From Albugo candida (lineage: Eukaryota; Oomycota; Peronosporomycetes; Albuginales; Albuginaceae), in the NCBI GenBank assembly GCA_905220665.1, contig CAJNAR010000014.1:186001-250000 (forward strand): a DNA stretch of 64,000 nucleotides, read 5' to 3'. Position 1 is the first letter of the stretch. The number at the start of each line of letters is the position of its first letter. Positions 12,678 to 23,977 of the stretch are shown here, piece after piece. The translations under genes were made by a program, and so were the position numbers. A model generated the notes under the pieces. It was not told the origin of the DNA and did not search any database. It worked only from the letters and a program-made list of their open reading frames with translations.

Positions 12678-14759
12678 ATGTGCGACATTTCAAAATGCTC
12701 AAAAAGCTACAAGTCTCTTGTCTCTTTCTCATCATCGCAAGGGCACAAAGACAGCACTCTGATACATCCGCTGTATGAAAAAGAACGAATCCATTATCAA
12801 CGACGGGCCCGAACTCGTCGGTTCTCCAGCTCTCTTCTTTCACGTGCCGTTCATACGACATACCAAAAATACAATTTTAGCTCTTTGAGGAATGCACCGC
12901 GAAAATGGGACTGGAAATGGCGACGTAACATTGACAGTTTTGCCATATTCACACATCGTGAAAAACGTCACCGCCGTTCGAAAACACATTACGTTTTGCT
13001 GCATGGTATCATAAAAAATTGCTCCGTGAAGGAGCTTAAATACACACTTCAAGCCTCCAATGATCTTTCCCTAAATGCGCTACTACACGGAATGTTTGGT
13101 GAACAATTTATTCACGGCTTTGTGTTACAACGTGAAACTATTCAATTGACGAAAAGCAGCGACGAAAATAACATGTCTGAATGTCAATTGTATGTGCGCA
13201 GTTGCGCCTTTGCAAGAGCTCATTTATTCGCTCAAAAGGAGCAATGGAACTCGCTTGATTTTGTCTGCGATGAGACATTCGACGAGAACAACAAGCAGAC
13301 TGGATTTGTTCACTGTATAACCACAATTGATTCGGAAGCAGCTTATTCTGCGAAGAGTTCGTGCAAGCCAGTAAACAATTTGCGACAACGAGAAGGAGTG
13401 CATGCTGCGTATATGGTACAAAATGTAGCGAATGATAGTAGAGCTGTTCGCGTGCAATTCCTAGCAGAATGCTCCAACAAATCATCACACTGGTTTGGAA
13501 CGTCGGAGCACTCGTCGTCGTCGTCACGTCACGTTAAACTGTACCTCAAGCAGATGGCGGAGGGAGTCACACGTCTTGGAGAAATCATACGTCGTCGTCG
13601 TCTGGGGTTCCAGATCTACGCGGATATCAGTGCATTCGGAGCTACTAACAAAAGCTGTGTATGCTGCACGAGGCGGTTGAGTCTCAACCCAAAAGGACGA
13701 AAACGATGCAATTTGTGCGGAAATGCGATTTGTGAAGGGTGTTCCCTGATCGACAATGTAAGGAAGAATGGTGCTGTATGCTCCATGCGTGTATGTGAGC
13801 GCTGCATCGAGCTTGTGGGTGACGGGGATTATGATGACTTGGAAGGTGTCGAATCCTTACAGCCAACTATACAGCAAGATTCTGTTCAGCGTGAGGATCT
13901 GATGTCATCTCTTCTCTCAACACTTTTGCAGAAAACGAGCGAAGAAAAGAGAAATGGACTGATTGCTCTAATAAAGAGTATGATGATAGTACAAAACGGC
14001 ACCATGGACTCACAAGATGCAATTCTTCTCGACGAATTGACTTTAAAATCTCTGGATATTTCAGATCGTTTGAAAGAAGTCGTCAAAGACAAACTTTTAG
14101 TCGAGAATCTATCGATTGAGCAATGCGTCTTTGCACAAATGAGTGGCCGCAAGTATGCAATCAGGCATTCGAATCAAGATCGTGACAAGACGGTTCCTCT
14201 TCATTCAATTCCTAATAACGAAAATGAGCGAGTTAGCATTATCCAGAAGAATAATTTACTTGACACATCGGCTAATTTGGATGAGCTACAACTCGTTTGT
14301 GAGTTAGCGTCTCTGGAAATGGGCTGTGAAACGAGCTCTATTACTCTTATCGACTCGAAAGACGTTCATGTCGTCGCATCCAACCTGGAAGAATTGCGTA
14401 ATATTTCGCTCCCTCGCGAACAATCTTTTTGTACGCATGTGTTGATGGAAGAAATTCCTAAACCTTTGCTGGTGAAGCACAGCAAATGCGATGTTCGATT
14501 TCAGCACCATGACGCGGTTGCGTCCGGTTTTGTCGATTTTTATCTCGGATTCCCGATCGTATCCGACGAAGGAGTGGTTCTCGGAGCGCTTTGTTGTGCC
14601 GACTCTAAGATGCTTCCCGTATCTACGAAACAGTACTCGGTTATGAAGAATCTCGCAACCACAGCATCGGGAATTATCTCAATGCAAGTGGAAAGGCGTA
14701 TCTCACCAGTAACTCATCACTCTGACAATTCTAGCAACAACATCGGAGAAGAATTATGA
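12678..14759 (+). CDS. START-like / FYVE-like zinc finger / GAF domain protein
   Basis: Single-exon ORF of 693 aa from the first in-frame ATG (an upstream in-frame TTG at 12654 is not used here). Residues about 60-310 resemble the START-like lipid-binding domain of oomycete proteins, with WDWKWRRNIDSFAIF, an LNALLHGMFGEQFIHG helix and a QMAEGVTRLGEIIRRRR C-terminal helix. Residues 327-377 form a zinc finger with CVCC, RKRCNLCGNAICEGC and CERC. It resembles FYVE but lacks the intact R(R/K)HHCR and WxxD motifs, so phosphoinositide binding is doubtful. Residues about 530-680 look like a GAF domain (SFCTHVLM, GFPIVSDEGVVLGALCC). This domain order is common in oomycetes. The role is unknown, and sensing or membrane-linked signalling is an inference. 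Confidence 0.8.
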   Translation: MCDISKCSKSYKSLVSFSSSQGHKDSTLIHPLYEKERIHYQRRARTRRFSSSLLSRAVHTTYQKYNFSSLRNAPRKWDWKWRRNIDSFAIFTHREKRHRRSKTHYVLLHGIIKNCSVKELKYTLQASNDLSLNALLHGMFGEQFIHGFVLQRETIQLTKSSDENNMSECQLYVRSCAFARAHLFAQKEQWNSLDFVCDETFDENNKQTGFVHCITTIDSEAAYSAKSSCKPVNNLRQREGVHAAYMVQNVANDSRAVRVQFLAECSNKSSHWFGTSEHSSSSSRHVKLYLKQMAEGVTRLGEIIRRRRLGFQIYADISAFGATNKSCVCCTRRLSLNPKGRKRCNLCGNAICEGCSLIDNVRKNGAVCSMRVCERCIELVGDGDYDDLEGVESLQPTIQQDSVQREDLMSSLLSTLLQKTSEEKRNGLIALIKSMMIVQNGTMDSQDAILLDELTLKSLDISDRLKEVVKDKLLVENLSIEQCVFAQMSGRKYAIRHSNQDRDKTVPLHSIPNNENERVSIIQKNNLLDTSANLDELQLVCELASLEMGCETSSITLIDSKDVHVVASNLEELRNISLPREQSFCTHVLMEEIPKPLLVKHSKCDVRFQHHDAVASGFVDFYLGFPIVSDEGVVLGALCCADSKMLPVSTKQYSVMKNLATTASGIISMQVERRISPVTHHSDNSSNNIGEEL

Positions 14760-15699
14760 AGCGTTTAAGCAGTTGTGTGCGAGTTTGGCGGCTTTGAGAA
14801 TGATTGCAGGAATTTTCGTGATGGATAGCGTGTCTGTATATTTAAAGGGGATTGTACCATACCCAAAGAATGTCGTGTTTTTCAGCATATGTGGTCCCTA
14901 TAATGATCTGCTCAAATTTCCTCATATCCCGACAATTTGATCTCTGATCGCAATACAAGGTCAATCACACTTGAAATTCTTCAAGTCTCACTCACATAGA
15001 TACGTACACTATTCCCCAACAATCCTGTAAGAAACATACTCGCTCCACCTCTTAATCATCCTGTCCTGATTGCAGCATCTAACACAGTTATCAGCAACCA
15101 TGCCACCTTCACAATATACCCAGAACCACATAAGCATTTCGTTCAAGAGAAGCATAAAGAATGCTCAAGTGTCGTCTGTTCCATTGTAAATAACAAGTAT
15201 AATCCCAAGTGAGGCATCTAATAGTTTACACGAAGTGATTAAAATCGTTGTAATGATTTTGTCAACGATTAGTGTGTGATACTTGGTCGTCTTTGCATTG
15301 CACAAAGAGAGAACCATAAGCCAATATTTGATCGAACCAAAAAAATGAATAGACTGTATTTGAGTGCAGTCTAACCATAAAGTACATACTCATTACTGTG
15401 GCTGAATAGATACGAAAGATAAGGAAATTATTCTGTGGAAAAAGGTTTCTTTCGAAAGCGATTATTATCACGTAAGCAGTATGTCTCTGAAAGGTCTTGT
15501 CACTTGAGCATCATGATACAGTTTAGACTATAGCACAAGGCAATAAAGGATGATTTTCCTCAATCAAACCAAATGAAAACTCATAAATTATAACCTAATT
15601 AAAATACTCTGGACCTCCTATGACCTTTCGAGATCCAGTGCACATAACTGTTAATTTTCACGTAGTAATTCGGCTATTTCGCATTTCAAGAATTTGTAA
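14760..15699. other. Intergenic stretch, no gene seen
   Basis: About 940 bp between the START/FYVE/GAF gene and the MIT gene, both on the plus strand. AT-rich with only chance ORFs. It should contain the terminator of the first gene and the promoter of the second (see 15673-15688). Confidence 0.5.
15673..15688 (+). promoter_or_regulatory. Candidate oomycete initiator/flanking promoter element
   Basis: The sequence GCTATTTCGCATTTCA lies 12 bp before the ATG of the MIT gene. It closely resembles the known oomycete core element (initiator plus flanking region, GCTCATTYYNCAWTTT) with one base missing. If real, transcription starts within about 20 bp of the start codon, which fits the short 5' leaders of this group. 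Based on one match by eye. Confidence 0.35.
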
Positions 15700-16960
15700 A
15701 TGATCGATAAACTCGATTTTGAACGCCGTCTACTTGGTTTGCGAACATCCGAACAAAAAGCGCATGACGTAGAGAAGCACAAGAGCAATGAACATACTCT
15801 CATCTCCCTCTCACCTCCTGCAGCACGTTGTCCAATTCCGTCGGAGAATGAACTATCAACAGCACAGCGAAGACATTTATATCAATCACATGGTAAATCT
15901 ATGAGTTATTTAGATACTTCGTTGCACGAGTTTGGGGATTTATATGCAAAAGCGATACAATTGGCACAGAAAGCAGTGTCAGAAGAAAGAAAGCGGAACG
16001 TACGCCAAGCAGTTGGGAGTTATGTTCAAGCAGGCGAGTTACTTACAGAGATTGGTCGAAAACAAAGCAATCATCAAGTACAGTACACGTAAGAACTGTA
16101 GCTTTTTCCGTATTGTGATTTTTTATAATTAAAAAGTGTATAAAAGATTGAAGAAAAAAGCCTTTGCAATCCTCCAGCGAGCTGAAGCTTTGGCAGATTG
16201 GATAGAAGAGCGAAAGGAGCAGGAGACTGCATGTCCGGCTGTGGCGGCAAACGATGATACGATTGCTTTGCAGGAAGAGCATATCGGTGAGAAGCGTTTT
16301 GCGTTAACGACGTTGCGAGCTCAAAATGATAGAATGGCTAAGCGTGTTCACAAACTGGCCAACATCTTACAAGCTCGAAGACGATTCCGAAAGCTTGCTG
16401 GATCTCTTCGCACGCAGAATTGGTCGAAAAAAGAGCTTGATAGAGCTGATTCCGAGACGCAACAGCAACAGGGAATTGAACCTCGTCCTGAAACGAAGAA
16501 GCTGGTGCTTGTCAATGAGCTGCATGCGTACCTGGGACTCCCAGAACTCGATCAATTCACAAAATTCAAGCCGTTGAGCACGGATGAGTTGATAGAAAAC
16601 AAGTTGCGCGAATTGGAAGTGGAACTTGAGGAATCAAGACGGGAGTCGATCCGTTTACGTCAAGCGCTCGTCGAGAAGGAAAAATTGATTGGTCGGGCAT
16701 TACTGAGAGAAACTCCGGATACTGTGGCCACAAGCAACAACGCAAAGGGTGCATCAAGTGATGCCTCAACAACGACAAGCCCGAGTCTGTCGCCTACACG
16801 TAGCTTACCTGATGATTTCGAGGACCGTGACATGATGCTGGAATTGCAGAACATCTTGCGAAAAATTCAGAAGGATGAGACAGCCTCACAATGGGATGAT
16901 ATAGATAATCAAAGTAGTGACAATCAGGAAGAAACGATTGATGACGGTGTATGGCTGTGA
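15700..16960 (+). CDS. MIT-domain coiled-coil protein (ESCRT/Vps4-type adaptor domain)
   Basis: Two exons, join(15700..16088,16147..16960), 400 aa. The 58-nt intron starts GTAAGA and ends ATAAAAG, and joining restores the frame exactly. A start from the GTG inside the intron region is not needed. Residues about 72-155 form a three-helix MIT domain (YAKAIQLAQKAVSEE, YVQAGELLTEIG, KKKAFAILQRAEALADWIEE), a fold that binds ESCRT-III tails in known families. A long coiled-coil region follows (KLRELEVELEESRRESIRLR), then a Ser/Thr-rich linker and an acidic end. The protein ends in DDGVWL, a C-terminus shared with the double-PH protein at 59355-60203. A role in endosomal membrane traffic is inferred from MIT. 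Confidence 0.8.
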
Positions 16961-17080
16961 ATAAAAGTACTGCCGAAAGCCGATACAATATTGCATAGTA
17001 GGTCAAATGGGTCCAAAAGCTTTACCATACGCCAAAAAAAAACAGATCGAGACGGATACAACCACAATCCATTAAAATGC

Positions 17081-18268
17081 TTACGCTGCTTTTGCAAATC
17101 CGACGCGTGCTTTGCGTTCATCTGTTCCCCAATCGAAAACAGTGTAATACTTGCGCATCAAAACATCTCCCAATATCCACAAAGGTCCCGCAGGAGCAGG
17201 AATATCAATTCCAGTGAAGGCCCACAGACAAAATGGTCCAGTGTGAAGGATGTAGTCTTTCTTTGATAGTGTAAGCACGTGCCCGTCAATGTCAAAGGAG
17301 ATATCAGGGCCATCCGCAGTGCAACTGATTATATATTGTCCCATGATAAATGAGTGTGCTCCAACTACCTTCGCGAGCGCGTGGATTTCATCTTTTGGAC
17401 CTGCGATCAGCGATGTTCCCGAATCAATAATCGCTTTGTGGCAACCTTGGAATGTTTTTTGTGCCGATTGAACTGACTTCAACGCCACAACCCAGTAAGT
17501 TGGATGCTTTACTTCGACATAAGCAATTTCTCCAACAAAATGTTTCTTGTCGATACCTCCAATGGTCAATTCTCCAGTTTTATTATCGCCGAGATAAAAT
17601 GCAAAGACAGGCTCGGCGAGTAATTTCATTTGTATCATGCGATGGAACGGAGTGCGAAGATGATCAACACTGATGGTGTCGAACGCCAATCCAAAAATTC
17701 CGTCAAATTTACCCAGTAGATAAGCCATCCCAAGACCTTTGGTGACATTGATTTCGGCGAAATATTGATCCGGGACCGCGATACTGCCAACATGGAGCAA
17801 ATCCTGAGATAGATATCCAGATACGGGTCCACTTCCATACATGATCTTGAACATCGTGCCATTTGACTTGTAAGTGTGAGACTTTGAGTGATCGTAAACC
17901 TTGTGACTCCCAAAATGGCGATTGGGAACCCATAAATTGCTCGATCCGGTGTCAAAAATGACAGAAAAACTCTGAGCAGGACTTCCAAGCTGAATTTCTC
18001 CATAGTATTGTGCGTTTTGAAAATCTCGGATGACAACATCTACTTCGCTGGGCTTTGCAAGTAAGTTTTCAATGGTCGAGTAGCGATAATTCAGAGGGTC
18101 ATCAGTGGGATCCCACACTTTTGGGTGTATGTTTCGGTAATTTTGCTTCAAAAGTGTCGTCACGAATTCTGTCTCATTTACTTTCTTCATGGGAATTCTA
18201 ATTATTGAACCGAAGATACATTTCGTCAGGCAGAATGCTACCAAAGCCAGTGATGAATAAGGGATCAT
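17081..18268 (-). CDS. Secreted pepsin-family aspartic protease (cathepsin D-like)
   Basis: Single-exon ORF, 395 aa from the only upstream in-frame ATG (the open frame extends to 18379 but only from a GTG). The start gives a hydrophobic signal peptide (MIPYSSLALVAFCLTKCIFG). Both catalytic aspartates are present: DTGSSNLWVP at residues 106-115 and DSGTSLIAG at 282-290. The flap tyrosine lies in KIMYGSGPVSGY (Y144). The end LWILGDVLMRKYYTVFDW is typical of family A1. A propeptide of about 60-65 residues precedes the mature enzyme. It probably acts in the lysosome/vacuole or outside the cell. It is convergent with the MIT gene, with 120 bp between the stops. Confidence 0.92.
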   Translation of the reverse strand: MIPYSSLALVAFCLTKCIFGSIIRIPMKKVNETEFVTTLLKQNYRNIHPKVWDPTDDPLNYRYSTIENLLAKPSEVDVVIRDFQNAQYYGEIQLGSPAQSFSVIFDTGSSNLWVPNRHFGSHKVYDHSKSHTYKSNGTMFKIMYGSGPVSGYLSQDLLHVGSIAVPDQYFAEINVTKGLGMAYLLGKFDGIFGLAFDTISVDHLRTPFHRMIQMKLLAEPVFAFYLGDNKTGELTIGGIDKKHFVGEIAYVEVKHPTYWVVALKSVQSAQKTFQGCHKAIIDSGTSLIAGPKDEIHALAKVVGAHSFIMGQYIISCTADGPDISFDIDGHVLTLSKKDYILHTGPFCLWAFTGIDIPAPAGPLWILGDVLMRKYYTVFDWGTDERKARVGFAKAA

Positions 18269-18822
18269 TTCACTGCCGTTGATGCGAATCACTTGAGCTC
18301 GAATGGGGAATGATTCGAATAGAAGACGAACTTCTAATAAGTAGCTCTTCTGTTCGCTTCCATTTTTGATGAGATGCACATTATCTTGATATCAGTGGCG
18401 TCTTTCGAATTCGAGAGCTTTATATGGAACTAATTTTGGGTGGTCAGCGGTTCGTTTGAAAAAATGATAGTTTACCGTGCTTTTCGAGTCGCTGTTGGCC
18501 AATGAAGATGCGAACACCAAAGCAACAAAAACCCTGGCAAATATAGGAGGACGCGCTCGATATGAATCAATACCGTCTCACCTTGGAAGAAATGACTGGG
18601 CACCAATCGATCGCACAAGGGTGGAAAATTGACTAAGTTTTCGTGTCAGTGCACCAACCCAAACTCACAAATAGAATTGATTACATCGTTGAGGTTGTTG
18701 TCGATACTCGTGCTAATGTGTCGATAAGATACATCACCAAATCTTTGACACTTTGAGAGTTCAATTTGGCCTTCTCAGCATCAATTTGCTCATCTGGCTG
18801 TGTCACTTTCTATTCGCAGGTG
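18269..18822. other. Intergenic stretch, no gene seen
   Basis: About 550 bp upstream of the protease and downstream of the unknown minus-strand gene. No supported ORF. It should carry the protease promoter. Confidence 0.4.
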
Positions 18823-19986
18823 TCAGGAAGCTAAGCAGATCCGGATGAATAGATAATCTCGATGTCTCACTTCGACATCTTGATGATTTTTTCCTGGATC
18901 GTAGCCAGAATGTTCTTGATTGGAGTACATCATGTTTTCATGCATCAAATGCTGTCGAAGGGACGGAAGGTTTACATTGGAATCCACGATACTGGTTTCG
19001 AAACAATCTCTAGTCAAGGGAGATTTGATTGATTCGATCGCATTCGAGTGTTTTCGCTGGCGCCGTTGTGTCAATATGGCGACAACGCTATGAAGCGATT
19101 GTAAAGTGCTGTGTATATTGGCCTGATTGATTTCATGCGGAGTCCTTTGGAAAGCAAGCACATAGTCTCTTTCATCCATTAGTCCGCTTGAATCACTGCC
19201 ATTTCCGCAGAACTTGGTATAGTCTTGCTCAGCGATTCGTAAGCTGAATGGCACTTGTTTAACTTGATCCTTTCGATTCTTATTCGAGCATTGCTTCTTC
19301 CTGGGTGGTTTTCTCACTGACACGGAATCATCAGATGGTGAATGGGCGCGATTTGTGGCGTTTGTAACTTGCAACCCAGAGGCACGAACAGGCCCAGCTT
19401 CCATTAAATGCGTCATTTCCACGTCGGGGGCCTCCTGTCTCTCTATACACACATAGCAAAAACATAATAGCCCTTCTTTGCAATTTGACTTGTAATACCA
19501 GCAAATCGTGTCGTTTTCTTGGTACCACCGACAAAGTCTTCCAAATAAAATGGCTTTATCGTTTTTAGACAATCCAGCACTTAATATAGCATCAGTCATT
19601 ATGACACGAAGTGAACATATTTGACGGACAAAAAGCACTTGAATCCGTTGTAGATATTTGGTCATCTTCAGCTTGTATTGTATTCTCAAACAACTCGGCT
19701 TCATACAAACTGGGATCATTCATAGCCAGCGTGCTAATCAGACTTTTATATTTGGACCGTCCAGCTGATAGAATCTCTTCGAATAACTCTGTTCCTTGTG
19801 CTGGCAAAACACTTTTTTGCAATTCAAAGCCACTCTTCATGCCGCTAAACAAACATCGTAGCAAAAGTAGATTGAAAGTGAGGATGTATACGTCTCATAG
19901 AGCGCGAGGTTATCAAGCGCTTCACGTTGCATCGATTCCAGCATTGAATTTGCAGAATGGTTGCAATCCTTTTCTTTCTCTAACAT
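18823..19986 (-). CDS. Hypothetical protein, probably nuclear, three exons
   Basis: Proposed complement(join(18823..19553,19639..19844,19892..19986)), 343 aa, starting MLEKEKDCNHSANSML. The first intron (47 nt, GTATAC to TTTAG) is well supported because it joins two open frames without a stop. The second (85 nt, GTGCTT to ATAAAG) is weaker. An alternative is an independent start at 19719. Exon 3 has a cysteine cluster (CRWYQENDTICWYYKSNCK followed by CFCYVC) and a basic, NLS-like stretch KPPRKKQCSNKNRK. The rest is polar and Ser/Asn-rich. I do not recognise a family. Confidence 0.5.
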
Positions 19987-20305
19987 TAGGCAAATGATTG
20001 TGCAACGTTCACGTTGACGCCTGTTCTACAATTACTGTCTGCTTTCGTCTGCTTTGGAGAGTGAACAAGCTATGAAACAGATGAATTGCTTACTGTTACA
20101 TCCATTGTTTCCTTCGAGATATCAAGTAATCCTACCAATAACCCGCTCTGCCTGACGAGACTTTGCACTTGAAGTCGAATCAATTCTACAGAAACGCACG
20201 TCAATCTCAGTCAAATTGATGTCAAAACGTACCGACTCGAATGTGAACTTGTTGCGATCTTGTCAAGATTTCTAGACACAAATATCAAGATGATGATGGT
20301 TCTTT

Positions 20306-20488
20306 TCAGATCGTACCGTCACGCAGTGCATTTAGACGCTCTTCAGCACATTCGAAACCATCAAGTGAATGGAACGGAGTCGTTACAAACTCAACATATC
20401 GCTCATTGAAAGGATTCTTCACATGTCGCTTCTTCTTCACATCTTCTTCCACCAGATTCCATAAACTTTTCATCTTTCCAACATTCAT
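20306..20488 (-). CDS. Small hypothetical protein (60 aa)
   Basis: A 60-residue frame from ATG at 20488, beginning MNVGKMKSLWNLVEEDVKKK and ending LNALRDGTI. It has coding-like composition, with a basic-amphipathic N-terminus and an acidic/hydrophobic C-terminal half, and could be the last exon of a longer gene. A TTTAG/GGCAG-like acceptor context lies just upstream. No family recognised. A CTTCAA microsatellite lies directly before it. Confidence 0.35.
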   Translation of the reverse strand: MNVGKMKSLWNLVEEDVKKKRHVKNPFNERYVEFVTTPFHSLDGFECAEERLNALRDGTI

Positions 20489-20510
20489 TCTGCCACAAAT
20501 ATGCACTTGA

Positions 20511-20534
20511 CTTCAACTTCAACTTCAACTTCAA
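20511..20534. repeat. (CTTCAA)4 microsatellite
   Basis: Four exact copies of the hexamer CTTCAA in a row, just upstream of the small minus-strand ORF and within the ~190-bp region before the PP2C fusion gene. Confidence 0.9.
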
Positions 20535-20699
20535 CTAAAGATTCGTACTTAAGGAGAGCAATCATCATTCTTAGATCTTCGGTTTTAAATTTGCATCAAA
20601 GCGCGCAAACGACGCGATAGCTTTATGATTAATAATGTTACAGGTGGCGTAACGCTTTATTGTAATCTACACGTGCATAATAAGGATAAGAAGCAGTAA

Positions 20700-23600
20700 A
20701 TGGGCTGCGGGGCATCGCTCTCCGATTCCGACTTTCCCGGAGCACAAAAACGCATAAGCGGATTCAGTAATGACACGCCTGAGCTAAATTCTTTATCGCA
20801 CGCTTCGAGTGCAAGTAAAGCAACCCGGACACGCGTTTCTGACAATTTAACGCTTCGTTATGCTGTCATCTCACAGAGAGGATACTATCCAGACGGTAAT
20901 GCGACTATCACGTGCTTTTATACTATATCTCTTACAGTTGATACACAGCACCGGATAAGCCAAACCAAGACGCGTTCACGGTCATCCCAAATTTCAATGA
21001 CGACAAAAATCAGTTTTACTGTGGTGTATTTGACGGCCATGGTGCAAACGGAGACGCATGTGCCATATTCGCACGGAAAGAATGTCCGGAGTGTATGCGG
21101 AGATTTCAAAAGAAAAGAATGCTGAGTCTACTGGAAGCATATTACAAATCATTTGAGGATGCCAATACAAGACTTCATGCCTCCATGATCGATGACAGTG
21201 CGAGTGGAACCACAGCGATCTGCATGTTGCTGGAGAACGAAACTGCCCATATTGCTAATGTTGGAGACTCCCGTGCTGTCTTGGCAACTCTGAGTGACGG
21301 AAAGCTTTTGGCCCAAGCTCTCTCAGTAGATCAAACGCCTTATCGAACAGTACGACTTCGTTTCTTACCATACAATTGCGGAAGTCACGCGAATTTGTGC
21401 ATCTAGGATGAGCGGAATCGTGTTGTTCGTGCGGGAGCTCGTATATTAACAATGGATCAATTGGAGGGAATCGCACCTTTACACGAGGTTTGTGTTGGCT
21501 TTTTGCCACATTTGTATCATGAGTTCTCATGTTGCTGTGTCATTATGTAGAACTGGTCCGATAAGCTGAACGGTGAGATAGACGAGGAAGGAGACCCACC
21601 GCGAGTCTGGTCGCCCTATGGATCATTTCCAGGCACTGCATTCACTCGAAGCATTGGTGATGAGGTAGCAGAAGGACTAGGAGTAATTGCAGCACCGGAA
21701 GTCACGTCGATACATATCTCAAGAGATGATGTATTTATTGTTATTGCGAGTGATGGCGTCTTTGAATTTCTGACAAGTCAAGCAGTCGTGGATCTAGTAA
21801 AGTCTTGTGAAGATCCATACGTTGCCTGTGAGAAAGTGGTTGCAGAGTCCTATCGATTATGGCTTACATACGAGCTCCGGACAGACGACATCACGATCAT
21901 ATGCGTGTATTTCGAGTTTGATGCGATTTCAGATAGCCCACGCGCAAGAGCACGAGCAACTTCTGAAGCTCTTACATCCAAGCAGATACGGCCTGTGCGT
22001 AAAGGTATGCGTACGGAGACTAGACGGGCACAAATGCGGAAAGATATGGGCGAACTCGTAAAAGAAGAAGATATTGCGTACCGAGTGGATGATCATGCAA
22101 TCCCAAAATCTTTGACAGAGATGGAAGTTTTGGAGAAGATAACAACGGGAAATTGGCTCTTTCGTCATCTTACGCAGCGACAGAAAGCTGATATTTACGC
22201 AGTTATGGAAAGGATTGAAGTATCGAAAGGTCAAATTGTGATTCAACAAGGAGATGCGGGCGATCGGTTTTACATTGTGGAGTCTGGGCAATATCAGGTG
22301 AGTGTACAGAACGATAAAATCGCGAGTGTAGTGCATACATACAAAGAATCGATGGAACAGGAAGCCCGGCACGCATCATTTGGTGAACTTGCACTCATGC
22401 ACGATGCACCGAGAACGTCTTCGGTGACAGCTTTATCGTCAGGTGCACTTTGGGCAATCGATTGTCGCGCATTTCGTCGCGTTTTCATGAAAGCACCGAC
22501 ACCAGTCCTGATTCAAACGCTGCAGAATGTGGATATCTTGAAAACTGTTTCGTATGCTCGACTGGAATGCCTCGCAAATAATCTCACAGAGGTCATTTTT
22601 CAAGATGGCGAATATGTCATACGGCAAGGCGATGTTGGCAATACATTCTACGTGATCAAGGAAGGCACCGTGAGCTGCACGATTGTGGAAGAAGATGCCA
22701 TAACCAAGAAGAAAGAATCTCGACAAGTCCTTCGACTCAAGGAAAATCAATATTTTGGAGAACGGGCCTTGCTGAAAGAAGTTCCTCGAGCTGCTAATGT
22801 CATTTCAGTTGGACGTACAAAGCTTTTGCAGATTGCTCGAAGAGAATTCGAACAGATCCTGGGCTCTTTGCAGGAAATGATCGACAGCGATAGTCGGCAA
22901 CGCGAAGCCCGCGATGTATTCGAAAGCGCAGTAAAACAACTACGACAAGTACATCGACAGCCACACGAATCAAGTATCGCCTCGATCGACATGCAAGAAT
23001 TCCGATTTCGATACCTTTTACAAAACAATGGATGGAATTATTTGGCTGTATATCAGCAGCAGCCACAACGACGACGATACATAACCGTCCAAGTATTCGC
23101 ATTGAAGCTCATCAGTATCGAAAAGAAGGCCGAATTCAGCACCAACATGGCTATGCATCGAGCGCTACGATCTAGGACGCCACTTATCACAAAAATACAA
23201 AAAACATGGAAAGATTCGTGCGGCTTTTACGTCTACTTTGACGCGGTTGTCATCGGTACTCTGTCGACAGTGATTGGAGAGAACTATCTGCCCGAAGACA
23301 TTGCACGTGCCTATGCAGCTCAAGCGTTGCTTGCATTAGAGTACATGCACAATGCTGGATATGTGTATCGAAATCTCAGCGTCAACAATATTCTCGTCGA
23401 CACTGACGGCTACCTCCGTTTCTACGACCTTCACTTGATGAAGAAACTCTCTGATGACGCTCGAACGTACACAATCTGTGGCACAGCGGAATATATGGCT
23501 CCTGAAATGGTATCAGCTTGTGGGCACAACACCAGCGTGGATATATGGGCGCTGGGAGTATTGACTTTTGAAATGTTATGTGGTGAAACTCCGTTTGCCG

Positions 23601-23977
23601 TGACCAGTCATGAAATGAGCGATAATGACATCACTATGGCCGTGTATTCCAAGATTTCGCGACATTGTAAGAAAGATTTGGGGTTCCCTCGAGACGATTT
23701 GACTCCTCAGGCACAAGATCTTATTCGAATACTGCTAGATCCGAACGCACAAAGTCGTTTTGGCTGTCAAGGTCAAATATCGGTGGAAAAAGGAGGCTCT
23801 GTCATACGCGCGCATCCATGGTTCAACGCGATCGATTGGGTACAATTAGCTGCAGAAACAGCGGAAATACCTCATTCTTCATTTAAGTATGGAGAGATGC
23901 ACGATCAATTACCATCAAGTCTTGAGCCACACTTGGAACCTTGCTTGGACGACATTGACTGGCTCGAGGATTTCTGA
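20700..23977 (+). CDS. PP2C phosphatase - two cyclic-nucleotide-binding domains - kinase-like domain fusion
   Basis: Four exons, join(20700..20895,20949..21349,21407..21487,21551..23977), 1034 aa. Introns are 53, 57 and 63 nt. MGCGAS at the start is a good N-myristoylation/palmitoylation site. The PP2C domain keeps its metal-binding motifs ([48 protein letters not shown]), so it should be an active phosphatase. Two cNMP-binding domains follow with phosphate-binding cassettes [16 protein letters not shown] and [16 protein letters not shown], both with the key Arg. The C-terminal AGC/PKG-like kinase domain keeps [13 protein letters not shown] and DIWALGV. Its Gly loop is unrecognisable, HRD is replaced by YRN (N at 23372) and DFG by DLH (23425), which suggests a pseudokinase. 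The order matches the plant PP2C/CNB/kinase proteins (Arabidopsis At2g20050 type). It probably links cyclic nucleotides to dephosphorylation. Confidence 0.9.

Noticed and set aside
13138..13527. Minus-strand ORFs inside the START/FYVE/GAF gene
   Set aside because: Antisense shadows of a long confident gene with better domain evidence.
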